From Clitoria ternatea (taxonomy: Eukaryota > Streptophyta > Magnoliopsida > Fabales > Fabaceae): a stretch of 64,000 nt of DNA. This document shows positions 22,200 to 34,599 of the stretch, one piece after another. How positions within the stretch are numbered: the first letter of the stretch is position 1; every line of letters begins with the position of its first letter. Below the pieces are notes generated by a model. It worked only from the letters and a program-made list of their open reading frames with translations. It searched no databases and had not been told where the DNA came from. Made by a program: the position numbers and the translations under genes. The stretch covers positions 82,587,501-82,651,500 of the forward strand of contig CM075670.1 in NCBI GenBank assembly GCA_037962975.1, given 5' to 3'.

Positions 22200-23660
22200 T
22201 ACTTGGCTCACATACTAAATAGGTGGAAGATCAAGTGAGAGTGGGAAGAGATGCCAAGTGGATTCACGAAAGATGAGTGACAGTGATGAAGAAGACAAAT
22301 GAATGAACAAATAATGAAAAAGAACGAACGAATGAAAGAGTGAGTGGAAGAATAAATGGAAGAACGACACGTGAATGAATACAGGATCCCGAGTGAATGA
22401 AAACTGAATGGAAATGATCCTGAGTGAATGAAGGACGAATAAATACAAGAATGAAAGAAAGAATGAATGAATGAAGTAGAGTGCATAGAGACGAATAAAC
22501 AACTGCATTAAGATGAGAGTGAACAGAAAAGCGAGTGGGAGAAAGAACAATAAAAGTATGACCGAGTGAAAGAAAGAAAGAGTGAAATAAATAACGATTG
22601 GAAGAGTGTATGGAAGAACGAGTGGAAGAATGAATGAATGAGAGACTAACAGAGTGAATAAAAGACGAGTGAATTAGAGTGAACGAATGAATGAAAATTG
22701 AGTGATCGAATGGGAGACGGTGAATGGAAGACTGTAGAGGAAGAGACTGAGTGAAAGAGTGAAAAGAAAATGACTGAGTGAATATGGAGAAAGATATCGA
22801 GTGATGGAGATACTGAGTGGTAAAAGACGAGTGGAAGAGTAAACAAAACAACGAGTGCAGAGAAGGAATGAGTAAATAGAAAAATCGATGAATAAAAGAC
22901 AAACAGAAAAAAATGAGAGCAAAGCTGAGTGAATGAAATAACAAGTGGAAGAACGAATGGATAAAAGATAGAGTGCGATAATGAAAGACTGAATGACAGG
23001 TGAGAAACGAGAAAAAAAGAGTGACCGAGTGGAAGAAAGACGAGTAGATTGAGTGTGGATGAAAAAGAAAAACACAGAGAGGTTTGTGAGAAAACCACGA
23101 AAGAATTTAGATGGAACGAAACAACGAGTAAATGAATACCGAGTGGATTATGCCGGGTAAAAATGAAAAACAAATGAACAAACAACGAGTGGTCGGAGAA
23201 TGGAAAAACGAGTGAAAGAACACGAAAGAATGACTGACTGACTGGTTAAATAAAAGACAAGTGAATTATAGAACAAGAAGGAGATAAACTGAGTGGATAA
23301 AAGAACAACTACAGGGGAAACTGAGTGAATGAAAATACTGAGTGGATGAAAAAGAAAAACAGAAGACGAAGCATTCATGAAATAATGAGTGAAAAAGATC
23401 GGGTGAATAAGTGACGAATGGAAGAATGAAAGAGTGACCGAGTGAATAGAGAACGAGTGAAAGAGATCGGGGGAGGGAATGAGAGACTGAGTGAGAAAGC
23501 CGAGTGGATGAATGAGAAAACGGAAGATCGAGTGGAAGAAAGCTGAATGGAAATGATATTGAGTGAATAGGAGTCTAATGGATACAAAACTGACTGTGAT
23601 GAGTGATAAATCCGAGTGATAAAAGTCTGACTGAAATAAATCACCCTTCATCATCTGACC
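22200..23660 (-). repeat. Long CACTCGG/CATTCACTC motif array in Athila-L internal region
   Basis: The plus strand is purine-rich with GAGTGAATGAAAGAACGAGTGGAAG-like units about 12 to 20 bases apart. Five overlapping minus-strand frames (up to 226 codons, Ser/Phe/His-rich) are artefacts of this composition. The same type of array starts at about 63640 in Athila-R, so it belongs to the family and not to one copy. Confidence 0.88.
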
Positions 23661-24076
23661 CATTTATTAAATCAACGATCAGAAATCATTTATTAAAGTC
23701 TCCCTTTTTATTCAAATCAAAATTTTGAATTTATTAAAGAATGACGAGTAAAGTTCAGTCAGGAAAAAGGGTTAAGAATGAGTAACAGTTATCCGAATGT
23801 ACTACTCTCGCTCAAGCTCAGTAAACTTTCGCTTAAGCGCAAAACAACAGCAGCAGCTCCTCGCCTAAGCTACGAGTGCTTCGCCTGAGAGAAATGGAAG
23901 AATCAGGCTCGGACTCCCTTCTTCAAAACTTCACAAATTTTATTCAAACTTTATTCACTAAATTTTTAGTTTTCTTTTTATTAATTTCGACACAAAGCAC
24001 AAACTAAAACACTCGGAACGTAGGGCTGCCTCCCTAGAGCGCTTCTTTAGGGTCACTAGCTTGACCCTTTTGCATC
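23661..24076 (-). other. Spacer with CGCTYRAGCG motifs after integrase
   Basis: Holds CGCTCAAGCTCAG, CGCTTAAGCG and CGCCTAAGC forms at 23805-23895 and a conserved phrase AGGCAGCCCTACGTTC that also occurs just after the Athila-R integrase near 63180. No open frame of interest. Confidence 0.6.
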
Positions 24077-25462
24077 TTAAGAGGATGCCTGAAGTAATAA
24101 GGAGGTTTTCTGCCTATCAAACTCTCCTCCAAAGTAGAGTTTGAGTCGCTGGCCATTTACCTTAAAAATCCAATCGGTGGTCGAGTCTTTCAACTCAACT
24201 GCACCATGAGTAAAAACCTCATTTACAGTAAAAGGCCCCGACCACTTAGATCTAAGTTTTCCAGGGAATAGTCTCAGTCGGGAATTGAATAACAAAACCT
24301 GATCACCCTTTTGAAACTCCTTCTTATTAATCCACTTATCGTGCCACCTCTTTGTTTTCTCCTTATAAATGGAGGCACTTTAATAAGCGTTGAGTCGGAA
24401 CTCCTCTAGTTCATGGAGTTTCAAAACTCTTTCCTCCTGGGATTGGTCACAATCCATGTTTAATAGCTTTGTGGCCCACCACGCCTTGTGTTCCAACTCC
24501 ACAGGGAGATGACAAGCCTTACCGTAAACTAATTGATACGTGGACATGCCAATCAGAGTTTTGAAGGCTGTTCTGTAAGCCCACAATGCATCATCTAATT
24601 TTATCGACCAATCTTTCCTAGATTTCTCAACCACTTTCTCTAAGATTCTCTTGATTTCTCTATTTGACAGCTCAACTTGTCCACAAGTTTGTGGATGGTA
24701 AGGAGTGGATATCTTATGTAAAACCTCATAGTGACGTAGGGCTTTTTCCATTATTTTATTACAAAAATGTGAACCCCCATCACTAATGAGCACTCTCGGA
24801 ACTCCAAACCTAGAGAAAATATTCTTCTTAATGAACCTAAGCACCACATGTACATCATTGGTTCTGGTCGGGATTGCCTCCACCCATTTGGAGACATAAT
24901 CTATAGTAACAAGTATATATTCGTTGGAGAACGACTTTGGAAATGGTCCCATAAAGTCGATACCCCAAACGTCAAATAATTCCACAATTAAAATATTTGT
25001 CAAAGGCATGCCAGCTTTAGCAGAGAGACCTCTGCTCCTTTGACATTTATCATACCTTTTGACATACACTTTAGCATCCTGAAAGATAGTCGGCCAATAA
25101 AAGCCACTCTGTAAAACCTTTGCTGCTGTACGGGAGGCACCATGATGTCCTCCATAATAGGAGTCATGGCAATGCCACAAGAGCCTTTCTTGCTAGGATT
25201 CAGGCACACATCGCCTGATCACTCTATCTACTCCTATTTTATATAGAAATGGATCATCCCAAAGGAAGTTTTTACTATCATGAAAGAATTTTTTCTTCAT
25301 CTGGGATGTCCAGCCATCAGGTACTACCGAGGCACTTTTGAAGTTGGCCATATCAGCATACCATGGCCCGGTGATAATTGTCATCAACCTTTCGTCTGGA
25401 AATTCTTCTTTTATTAAAACAGAATCCGATTCACCTTCCAGACGAGACAGTTGATCGGCAAC
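24077..25462 (-). pseudogene. pol: Athila-L integrase
   Basis: The zinc-binding domain is near 25060-25185 (H, H then C-C), but the first Cys of the CX2C pair is Tyr (RYDKCQ) where Athila-R has RCDKCQ. The catalytic core retains [25 protein letters not shown] and the [10 protein letters not shown] glutamate block in 24380-25180. The C-terminal domain is in 24077-24379 ([14 protein letters not shown], then [11 protein letters not shown]). Stops occur near 25195 and 24379. The enzyme inserts element cDNA into host DNA; this copy is inactive as encoded. Confidence 0.88.
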
Positions 25463-25728
25463 TTAGTTCTCTACTCCTTTTTTGTCTCGTATTTCTAAGT
25501 CAAACTCCTGGAGTAATAGAACCCACCTGATCAGTCTTGGCTTAGATTCTTTCTTAGCTAGTAAGTACTTAATTGCCGAGTGATCTGTATATACAATGAC
25601 CTTGGCACCAATCAAGTAAGCACGAAATTTATCAAATGCATACACCACAGCAAGCATTTCTTTTTCAGTAGTGGTGTAATGTATTTGATTTTCGTTTAAC
25701 ACTTTACTAGCATAATAAATTACATGAG
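25463..25728 (-). pseudogene. pol: Athila-L RNase H segment
   Basis: The 79-codon frame 25463-25702 shows [20 protein letters not shown], the [12 protein letters not shown] block and a C-terminal RDKKGVEN, typical of gypsy RNase H, which degrades the RNA of the RNA:DNA hybrid. It is offset from the reverse transcriptase frame (25729-26526) and ends at a TAA near 25463. Athila-R shows the same frame offset at this junction. Confidence 0.85.
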
Positions 25729-26526
25729 TTATCCTATTTTCTGACCCAGCACAGCTCCGACTGCAAAGTCACTTGCATCACACATTAATTCAAACGATAA
25801 AGACCAATCGGGTGCTACAAGGATTGGAGCTGAAGTCAAACTTTGTTTCAATTTTTCAAAAGCCTTGACACAGTTTTCATTAAACACAAACACATGATCT
25901 TTTACAAGCAAGTCGGTCAAAGGCTTAGCTATTTTTGAAAAATCTTTTATGAACCTTCTGTAGAAGCCAGCACATCCTAGAAAACTCCTCACTCCTTTCA
26001 CGTTGATCAGAGGAGGAAGCTTTTCAATGATTTCTATTTTGGCTCTATCCACTTGAATGCCCTCAGCAGAGATTTTGTGGCCAAGGACTATCCCCCCCTT
26101 AACCATAAAATGACATTTTTCCCAGTTAAGGACGAGGTTAGCCTCCTGGCATCTCACCAGCACCTTAGACAGGTTGCTGAGGCATGAATCAAAACTACTA
26201 CCAAAGACAGAGAAATCATCCATGAATACTTCAATGAATTTCTCCACCATGTCCCCAAAGATTGCCAGCATACACCTTTGAAAGGTTGCTGGAGCGTTAC
26301 ACAAACCGAATGGCATGCGCCTATAGGCAAAAATTCCATATGGACAGGTGAAAGCTGTCTTCTCTTGATCTTTTGGGTCAACCATAATTTGGTTATAACC
26401 TGAGTAACCATCAAGGAAGCAGTAGTATTCATGACCCGATAGTCTCTCAAGCATCTGGTCAACAAACGGCAAGGGAAAGTGGTCTTTCCGAGTGAAGTCA
26501 TTCAACCTTCTATAGTCTATACACAT
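25729..26526 (-). pseudogene. pol: Athila-L reverse transcriptase
   Basis: 265 codons open from CIDYRRLNDFTRKDHFPLPF through YRRMPFGLCNAPATFQRCM, the catalytic FMDDFSVFG and the connection region FLGCAGFYRRFIKDFSKIA, the Athila version of each block. A TGA replaces Trp immediately upstream (26527-26529), separating it from the protease and linker frame. Otherwise the polymerase core is continuous, so the copy is comparatively well preserved here. Confidence 0.92.
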
Positions 26527-26529
26527 TCT

Positions 26530-28011
26530 TCATCCTGTGGTCGGTCTAGTAGCTATAACTTCACCTTTTTCATTTTTAACAGTTGTCATCCCTCCTTTCT
26601 TGGGCACCACTTGGACCGGACTAATCCAAGCGCTGTCCGAGATAGGATAAATAGTTCCTGCATCAAGAAGCTTGACCACCTCTTTCCTGACAGCCTCTTT
26701 CATTATGGGGTTCAATCTGCGTTGTGGCTGAACTACAGGGGAATAATCATCTTCTATCAGAATTTTGTGCATACAAAATGATGGACTGATTCCCTTCAAG
26801 TCAGAAATATTCCAGCCAATCGCAGATTCATGTGTCTTTAAAACCCCTATTAATTTATCAACATCCACTTCTTTTATGTCAGCATTAATAATGACAGGAT
26901 GTGTTTCGTCCTCTCTCAAGAAAACATATTTCAGATGAGAAGGTAAAGGTTTTAAATCACATTTTTCTTCAGAAACTTCCTTTCCTTTCCCAACTTCAGT
27001 AATTTTCAAATCATTTTTCTTTTCTTTTTCAAAATCACCTACTTCAAATACTTCCAGTAGGTTCAGCATTTCTGAGTGAGAGTCATTTAACTCCTCAGTC
27101 TCAGAGTCAAAGTCATCCTCCAAAAAGGTTCGTAAAGCCTCTTCCTCAGTTTTTAAAAGCATTGGAGTCTGGCAACTTTTAATTTCTTCAATCATTAAAC
27201 AATTCATCCTTTCAGTCGGATGTTTCATGGAATTGAAGACAATAAAGGTTACCTGCTCCTCTTGAACTCTCAGCATGAGTTCACCCTTTTCTACATCAAT
27301 CAATGCTCTGCCTGTAGCTAGGAAGGGTCTACCTAAGATCAAAGGAATCTCTCGATCAGTCTCCATATCCAACACTATAAAATCTGCTGGGAAGATAAAT
27401 TTGTCTACTTTAACTAACAGGTCTTCCAGCATGCCCTGGGGATATTTAATAGACCTGTCAGCCAACTACAAAGACATACGAGTCGATTGCAAGTCATTAA
27501 TTCCTAGGTTTTTCATCAAAGATAGAGGCATCAGATTTATACTAGCTCTTAGGTCACAAAGAGCACTTCCTACATGAATATCCCCAATTGCACATGGTAT
27601 TGTAAAAGATCCAGGATCTTCTAGCTTTTGAGGAAGTTTCTTTTGAATGATTACACTGCACTCTTGAGTGAGAGCAATCATTTCATCCCCCTTAAGCTTC
27701 CTCTTCTTAGACAATAGCTCTTTCAAAAATTTTGCATAAGAAGGCATCTCCTGCAATGCCTCGACAAAAAGGATATTTATGTGAAGTTTCTTGAATACAT
27801 CTAAGAACCTAGCAAACGTTTGCTCTTCTATTTGCTTTTTAAACCTGTGTGGAAATGGAGCATTCCTCAGTTTTTCAGGAGTCAGCTTAGAAGCTTCCTC
27901 CAGAATCAGATCAACCTTTTTCTTTTTCTTTTGGTGGACTTTATTTTCTTTTTCTTTTTCTGTTTCATTTTCATTTTCAGCTTCATTATTAACCTGCTCA
28001 GTTTCTTGCAC
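26530..28011 (-). pseudogene. pol: Athila-L protease and linker
   Basis: The 27466-28011 frame begins in a Lys/Glu-rich low-complexity linker continuous with gag and carries the protease. Its active site reads ALCDLRASINLMP where Athila-R has DLGAS, so the catalytic Gly is Arg. A TAG stop (CAG to TAG) at 27463-27465 separates this from 26530-27465, which contains PLILGRPFLATGRALIDVEK, an acidic variable spacer and the start of reverse transcriptase (KILIEDDYSPVVQPQRRLNP). The product would process the polyprotein; it is inactive here. Confidence 0.85.
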
Positions 28012-29421
28012 TATTTCTTTTTCTTTATCTTTTTCTAAGCCTATTTCCTGACTCGGAGATGGAGAAATAATTTTTCCACTCCTAGTGATTATAGCCTTGC
28101 AATGTTCCCTTGGATTTACCTCGGTATCTCCAGGGAAATTGCCTGCTTGCCTCTCAGCTAATTTCTTTGAAAGCTATCCGACTTGATTTTCTAAATTTCT
28201 TATGGACACTTCCTGATTTTTAAAACTGGCCTGAGTGGCCTGGATGAACTGAGAAAGTACATTCTCAAGTTCTGACTTTTCTTTAACAGGAGGGTGAAAA
28301 GGTTGTTGTAATCTATTTGTGGGTTGATTTTATGGAATGTTCTGATTCAAATGTGGACCTTTCTGCCAGGAAAAATTGGGGTGATTCCTGTAATTAGGAT
28401 TAAAGGAATTAGAAGGATAATTCCTTTGATATTGTTGCTGCCCCATATAGTTCACTTGCTCAGAAGGCACATTTGGATCACACATTCCATTCTCATGGTC
28501 TCCACCACAAAAGTTACAATTGATCATAGAAACTTGACTCGGCTTTTGGAGTTCTGAAATCTGTATACTTAGTTTCTCCAAAGCCTGAGTCATCAGCTTA
28601 CTCTGAGCCAGAAAAGCATCTTGTGCTTCTAGTTCTAATATCCCTCTCTTAGGGACTTGGCTCCTCTCACTAATCAGACATTCATTAGAAGCCATAACGT
28701 CAATCAGCTCTATGGCTTCTTCTATAGTTTTAGTTGTTAATGAACCTCCAGCTGAGGCATCAATCAAGACCCTGGTAGCTGGCCTGACACCATTATAGAA
28801 AATAGTTACCTGTTGCACATCAGAAATCTGATGATGAGGACATCTCCTCAAACTCTCTCTATACCGATCCCATGCTTCCATCAAAGATTCACCTTCTCTT
28901 TGTTGGAAACACGTGATTTCATTGCGCAACTTCGCATATTTAGAAGGAGGAAAGTATTTAATCAAAAATTTTCTTTGCAAGTCCTCCCAAGTGGAAATAC
29001 TGCCTCTCGGTTGACTCTGCAACCAGGCTTTTGCTCGGTCCCTTAGAGAAAATGGAAACAATCTTAGTCGGATTGTCTCTTCAGGGACTCCGTTCATTTT
29101 TACTGTATCATAAATCTGGAGGAAGGTTGCTATATGCAAATTTGGATCCTCAACCTCACTTCTTCCGAACTGTTCATTTCTTACCAACTGCAGCAAAGCT
29201 GGTTTAAGTTCAAAATTATTTGCTGAAATTGGTGGCCTAAGGATGCTAGATTGCGATCCTTCTTCAGTCGGCCGGGAGTAGTCACCTAATGTAACTCTCC
29301 TCTATTCCATTTCTTTTTGTTCTTTTTGTTCTTTTTGCTTTTTCTCTTTTCTCAGTTTACATTCTAACAAGTCGATGTCAGGATCAAAGAAGAAAGGCTC
29401 TCCTCTGCTCCTTGACTGCAT
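28012..29421 (-). pseudogene. gag: Athila-L gag
   Basis: The likely start is the ATG at 29421-29419, matching the Athila-R start context. The main frame 28330-29196 has the capsid-like region (FPFSLRDRAKAWLQSQPRGS, then YFPPSKYAKLRNEITCFQQR) and a C-terminal CNFCGGDHENGMC zinc-knuckle-like motif. In-frame stops occur near 29300 (TAG for CAG), just after 28330, and near 28175. Gag forms the virus-like particle that packages element RNA. Gag and pol are in one frame in this copy. Confidence 0.85.
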
Positions 29422-29586
29422 ACAATAATTGTCAAACAAAAGAACGATTCACAGCTACAACTACAGCTACACGAGAATAACAAACTACTACTAATAACAA
29501 CAAAATTCAAACTACGTAATAAATGCAAACAAAAGTAAATGGTTCAGTCTAGTACCAGTCCAAGGATTATTGATATTACTCAATAA

Positions 29587-29604
29587 TCCCCGGCAACGGC
29601 GCCA
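29587..29604 (-). other. Primer binding site of Athila-L (tRNA-Asp type)
   Basis: The element strand reads TGGCGCCGTTGCCGGGGA six bases after the end of the 5' LTR. This is the classical Athila PBS, complementary to the 3' end of tRNA-Asp. Confidence 0.9.
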
Positions 29605-29610
29605 TTAACT

Positions 29611-31382
29611 TGATGCCAAATCTCTGAGTCATTATTTTGATGTATATTTCTCAGAAGATTTACGCTTTGGCAAGCGCACCAGTCGTTAAAATTGTATTAT
29701 ATTTGATCGTCCCATAGGGATTGTGGTAAGTACCTCAATCTCAGACTAGTACAAGCTGAACCAACACAAGCACAGAAAGTTCATTCGGTTTTTGTTGTTT
29801 TTATGTTTTCTAGTTGTTTTTGTATTTCCAGAAACAGAGTTAAGATGAAATATGAAAGGTGATTAATACAAAACAGGTCAGGATTGCTTCGGTTCACAAA
29901 TTCATCAAGAAATATGAATTAAAGTATAATCAAACTTCATAATCCAGAGGACAATCCGCTTGTGGGTATTCCCTAATTCCTTAGGTGAAAAACACTAATC
30001 CTTAAGCATCGAACCTTAATTCCTTAAATGCTCAATTAACCTAAGAATCTAATGCGAAATTAGAGGTTGAACTCTAACTATTCACCTAAATTGATTAGGC
30101 CTGAACTAGTTAGAAAGCTGGAAGTTACCTAAGCTTCAACCTTGATTCCTCACTAGCGAAGTTCTTCATCAGTTCTGGATTTGTCAATCTAGCAATTCAG
30201 ATCCACTCCTCAGCTTGTTCGCCTCAGGATCTAGAAGTTGATTTCCTTGCTTATAGCTTCAAGATTCCATTGCTAACCTTCGTAATCCCAACCTTAGGGA
30301 TTTAGAACTCCATTGACTTCGGTTCCATCGAAGGATTGTGGAACGTCATGGAGGAGAGGTTTTAGAGAGAGAAAATGAAGTAGTGAGATGTTTGAAGTTT
30401 GAACGAATTATGTTCCATGTATTCTATGAATTTGTCTCTGTTTTTTTGCAGAATATGTACAAACATATATATAAGCATCTACCTAACTAACTAACTTAAC
30501 TGATAACTTAGGAAACTTAAATTAACGACTACACTAACTAACTAATTACATAATTACAAAATAATTAACTAATTACAGCTCAACTCTTAACAGATTCCAG
30601 TTCATCATTAGCTAATTTACAGCTCAACACTAACTAACTAATAGCTCACTACTTAAATTACTAAAGTGCAGAAGTAGGAGAGAAGGCAGTAGGAAACAAC
30701 ACTGGTGCCGAGTGGATTCTGGAGGGAACAATCGCTGTTTTAAATATCAGCCTTTACGCTTGAGCGAACTGTGTTCTCGCTTGGGCGAACTTGAGATATG
30801 TATTGCAGTATTGCTTTCTCGCTTAAGCGTTATGGAGAAGCTTGGGCGAGGGGTGAGATTTTGGGGTCACGCTTGAGCGTAAGCTTCCTTGCTTGAATTT
30901 TTGACCCTCGCTTGAGCGAATTTAACTCTCGCTTGAGCGAATTGATTATTCAATCAGCACTCTGAAATTGACGCTTGGGTTCTTCTTTTTATTTCAATCG
31001 GTTCCCTGTTTTATTCTGGAGTCGGTATTTTTTGGACTTTTTTTTCAGTCGGATTTGTGAAGTCTCACTCGGATTTTCCAAATCTCGCTCGGCTTTTTCC
31101 TTTCGGCTTGAGCACTCCTTTTCCTGCATCAATAAACAACTAATTTGCCCAGCATTTGTTTACTGATTGTCCAGTATTTGTATGCTGGGTTAATGAAAAC
31201 TCAATTTCTTAACTAATTAATGTTTTTAATCAGTTTCTTTACATAAATTAAGCACTTTTGAAATAATTAAATAAATTATAAATTACTAGCAATTAATTAA
31301 ATAATAAGGCTAAACTAATCACTAAATAATGAATTATGTTAAATAAAAAACAGAACTAATTAAGTCTTTTCAAGACTTATCA
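29611..31382 (-). repeat. 5' LTR of Athila-L
   Basis: 1772 bases; element strand starts TGATAAGTCTTGAAAAGAC and ends TTTGGCATCA. The TATATATA box is at 30466-30473, the CGCTYRAGCG cluster at 30750-30950 and CCGAGTGA motifs at 31040-31100. It interrupts the Tat gag N-terminus at 31383. Confidence 0.92.
30466..30473 (-). promoter_or_regulatory. TATA box of Athila-L 5' LTR
   Basis: TATATATA in the same context as the 3' LTR copy; transcription of the element would start a few dozen bases downstream on the minus strand. Confidence 0.7.
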
Positions 31383-32530
31383 ATAGGAATCTTTAAATAT
31401 TGGAGAGTAGTGGACTTCTCTCTCGCAGATGTATGATAAGTCTCCTCAGCCTGAGACATGTCTTTGTCCCCTGTCACCTTTTTCTCCTTTCTTATCTCTA
31501 TCAACTCCTCCCTGAGTTGCCTTATAACTTCATCTCGAGGGTCGAGAGTTGCAACAGGTACCATTCTCCTAGAGTGGTTACAGGAGATTCAAAAACAAGT
31601 CTTCTACCAGTCTGCTGATGGGTCACATCCTCCACGTGACTATCCACCAAATCGCGTCCATCTCCTTCCATACGACTAAACATCTACGAAAAGTGGGAAT
31701 AACTCTATCGAGTCCCACTAGCATGCCAATGAACTAGTCTGAACCGGGGTATGGAATCCGGTGTGGGAACCAGCCACAAAAGTTGATGATTTTAATATTT
31801 GTACACCGGTATAGTGGGTATCGGGTATTATAATCTGATCTCTCAGTGGGAGAGACCGGTCTCGTTGTCCTGGAGATCCTTCACACTATAGTTTCGCGTT
31901 GTTAGGGGGCGAAAGGTGGTGCCACCTGTGAAGATTCTTTGACGCTCAAGTTAGTAGAATGTATGAGAACTTAGAGAAAACTTGAGCAATGCAATAGTAT
32001 AGTAAGAGTAAGAACAATGTAACCTTGCATACGTTGGAGAATATGCTATTTATAGTTGAGTGTAGAAAATAAATCATTAGGCGCAAGTGGGCCCAAAAGT
32101 TCTGATGTTATGTGCAGTTTATCAATCAGAGTTGTTCAATATTCAGAGTGTGACAGAGGGTAGGTCAATGATCAGTATACGATTTTGACACAGGAATGGG
32201 GATAATCCACCTTTTCCGTATATCACGCCTGTAATGGTACTTTCTCCTTTCAGTGAATGATATAGACATATTCCGTTATGTGGGGTATCTATTTTGATAA
32301 GTAATGACTCCACTTATCTTATCGAGACACTGAGATAAACGGTTATACATGATGGAAGGTTGAGAGTGGATGAAATATTTGGTATCTCAGGTGCAACCCC
32401 GGATGATTGGTGAAGGGAGGACTCCTAATATGATGTCTTTACAGTATGGATATTGACCTGTGATACCAGTTGTCCTTCCAGTATAGCCAAGATGACGTCG
32501 GATTATTAGGGTCGGTGTCCAGACCGGATC
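31383..32530 (-). mobile_element. Tat element 5' part: LTR, leader and gag N-terminus
   Basis: From right to left on the minus strand: an LTR-like region (about 32530 to about 31800) with a TATAAATA box, a leader, then the gag N-terminus from an ATG near 31681. The gag frame shifts once, and the 64-codon frame 31370-31564 (ATLDPRDEVIRQLREELIEI) reaches the Athila-L junction at 31383. Its continuation is at 17920. The outer LTR boundary against element B is not resolved. Confidence 0.65.
32047..32054 (-). promoter_or_regulatory. TATA box of the Tat LTR
   Basis: The minus strand reads CAACTATAAATAGCATATTC, a strong plant TATA context, upstream of the Tat leader. Confidence 0.65.
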
Positions 32531-32723
32531 ACTTACTATATATGTAGGCCCTTAAATTTTAATTTGCGCTGGGCTAACCAGGAGTTTACACTGTTCCATA
32601 AGTCTGGATAATAATAATATGAACAGCTCAACTGACATGGAAACACTTAGAGACTAGTCAGATTGAGAAGGTTTTTATTATGAAAGCACCCGACACTAGG
32701 GAGCTACCCCAGGTCCCCTAAAG
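32530..32723 (-). repeat. 3' LTR of Tekay element B, distal piece
   Basis: This piece and 37973-40383 form one LTR split by element C. Joined, they match the uninterrupted block at 4075-5020. The TAAAG at 32719-32723 is the left target duplication of C. The outer end near 32530 is approximate because similarity to element A fades there. Confidence 0.7.
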
Positions 32724-34599
32724 TGTAACATCCCGAATTTTAAGGAAATTAAATTTATTGGATGATGATAATTGATTATTCATGGTCAAATAATTATGGG
32801 AGATGTTGTTAGACATTAAAGATGAATTATCAGTAAATTAAGATTTACCGGAACCGGGTGAATTAACAGATGATGTGGGACCCACTTGATTTCATTAGAT
32901 GTTTGATGGGTCTAAAATGTTTAGAAAAGTATTGTGGTTAAGGTGGTATAGTTAGAATAATTTTTAGTGTTAAGAAAATAATTAATTGGATACGATGTGT
33001 GATACAAAACGGGAAAAATACGAACCAAATGGGATTAAAAAGAAAATATGAAATCTTCCTTTCTCTTCTTTTCTTAACCGTGTGAGTTTTACACACTTTA
33101 TACCCTCCTTTACACAATGGACAAAACAGTGTGGACCAATGGTAAAAGTAGAAGGTGGCATTGCTTTATCTCTTGGGTAATGACCATTTATGGTCACCTT
33201 TTCCTCTCTCCCTTTCTCTCATTTTCGGCAACCATCTCTCTCCCTCCATTCACTCTTCGTTTTCTTCTTCTTCATCTTCTCTTCATCCTAAAACCGCCCA
33301 CCTCCATTCTTCTTCTTTCTCTTACCTAAAATAAAAGCTAAGTTTGGAAATGTGAAGCATGCATGGAGCTAGGAAGCTTGCAGTGGTCCTCTCCTTCTTC
33401 TTCACTCTCATTTTTGTTTTTGGTAGAGCTTGGACTTGAGGTAAAGATTTCTTATCTCCACCTTGTATTATTTATGGTTTTGGGTTATTGGGTGGAAGTG
33501 ATAGTGTTGAGAACTTGGATTGTTAAGGGAAGTGATGAACCCTAAGTTGGATGGTGAGAGGAAGTGATTATTTATGATGGATTCATGCTATAAATGGATA
33601 TTGGTTAGTGGATTTATGATGAATCAATAAAAAGGGTGAGTGTTAATTATTATTGGGTGACTTATGTGAGAAACCCTAAGTATTAATGATTTGGGGGTTT
33701 TGACTCACTTGATGATTTTGATGATTATAGATGTCTATGAATGAAGTATATGAGAGGAATGGATTTTTAGAATCATTAAGATTGACTAATGAGGTTGATA
33801 ATATTTGCATGAGTAGATATGGTGACTTGAGGAATAAATCTTGAGAATAGGAAGATGATAAGCAATGTTGAGTGATGTTATTGGTGATAACAATAATGGT
33901 GGATGACCATTGATAATGGATACTTGACTTGATGAAGTCTTAGGCCATGATAAATGCCATAAGGGTTTATTGATTAGGGATGGCTTAAGAGAGTCCATGG
34001 TGACTTAAGTTGAAATTGGATGCCTTATGATGACTTATTAATTACATGTGTATGTGTAATTATTGATAGGGTTGTATTCCGGACGATGATGCAGAATGAT
34101 CGGTGTAATTGCGTGGTGGTTCTTCTCTTGAGGTAGGAGAGGAGTTTACATTTCAATTGCATGAGTGATTAATTGTTAATTATGTATATATTGAACTCAT
34201 GCAATGCCTTGCCATGAATGTCTTATATGATTGATTTGATAAAGTGATGAATGATGGCTTGGCTTATGTTAATTGCTATGAAAATGTATGTATTTATATG
34301 ATGTTGATGATAAGCGTTCGATGGTCCCTTGGTTGGATGCGAACTAAATGATGGTGAAAATTTATGAATAAATGAGTTAAAGTATAGAGGATTGTTTTGA
34401 GATGAGTGATTATAGTTGATGAATTGGAATTTAAAGGAGTGATTGATGAGTTGGAATGAGAATTTCTAAGTATGAATGGTCAGAGTGAGTTTCATATGCC
34501 TCATATGATGTATATGATAAGTTGGATGTAATCAAATTGACTTAATATGAGGTTTCATAGGATGGGCTGTGTATATTTTCATTTTCTGCACAAGTCCTG

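Larger units (their letters stand above)
17921..31382 (-). mobile_element. Complete but degenerate Athila-clade element (Athila-L)
   Basis: LTRs of about 1.77 kb (17921-19691 and 29611-31382) flank an internal region with, on the minus strand, a tRNA-Asp-type primer binding site, gag, protease, reverse transcriptase, RNase H, integrase, a third ORF and polypurine tracts. Flanking pentamers ATGGG (17916-17920) and ATAGG (31383-31387) match at 4 of 5. Comparing the first roughly 740 bases of the two LTRs by eye gives about 18 differences, mostly transitions, so the copy is moderately young. It inserted into Tat gag. Confidence 0.92.

Noticed and set aside
22208..23663. Several long overlapping minus-strand open frames rich in Ser, Phe, His and Leu (up to 226 codons), superficially membrane-protein-like
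   Set aside because: They are translations of the short-motif array in several frames at once, with no domain and low complexity; purine bias removes stops.
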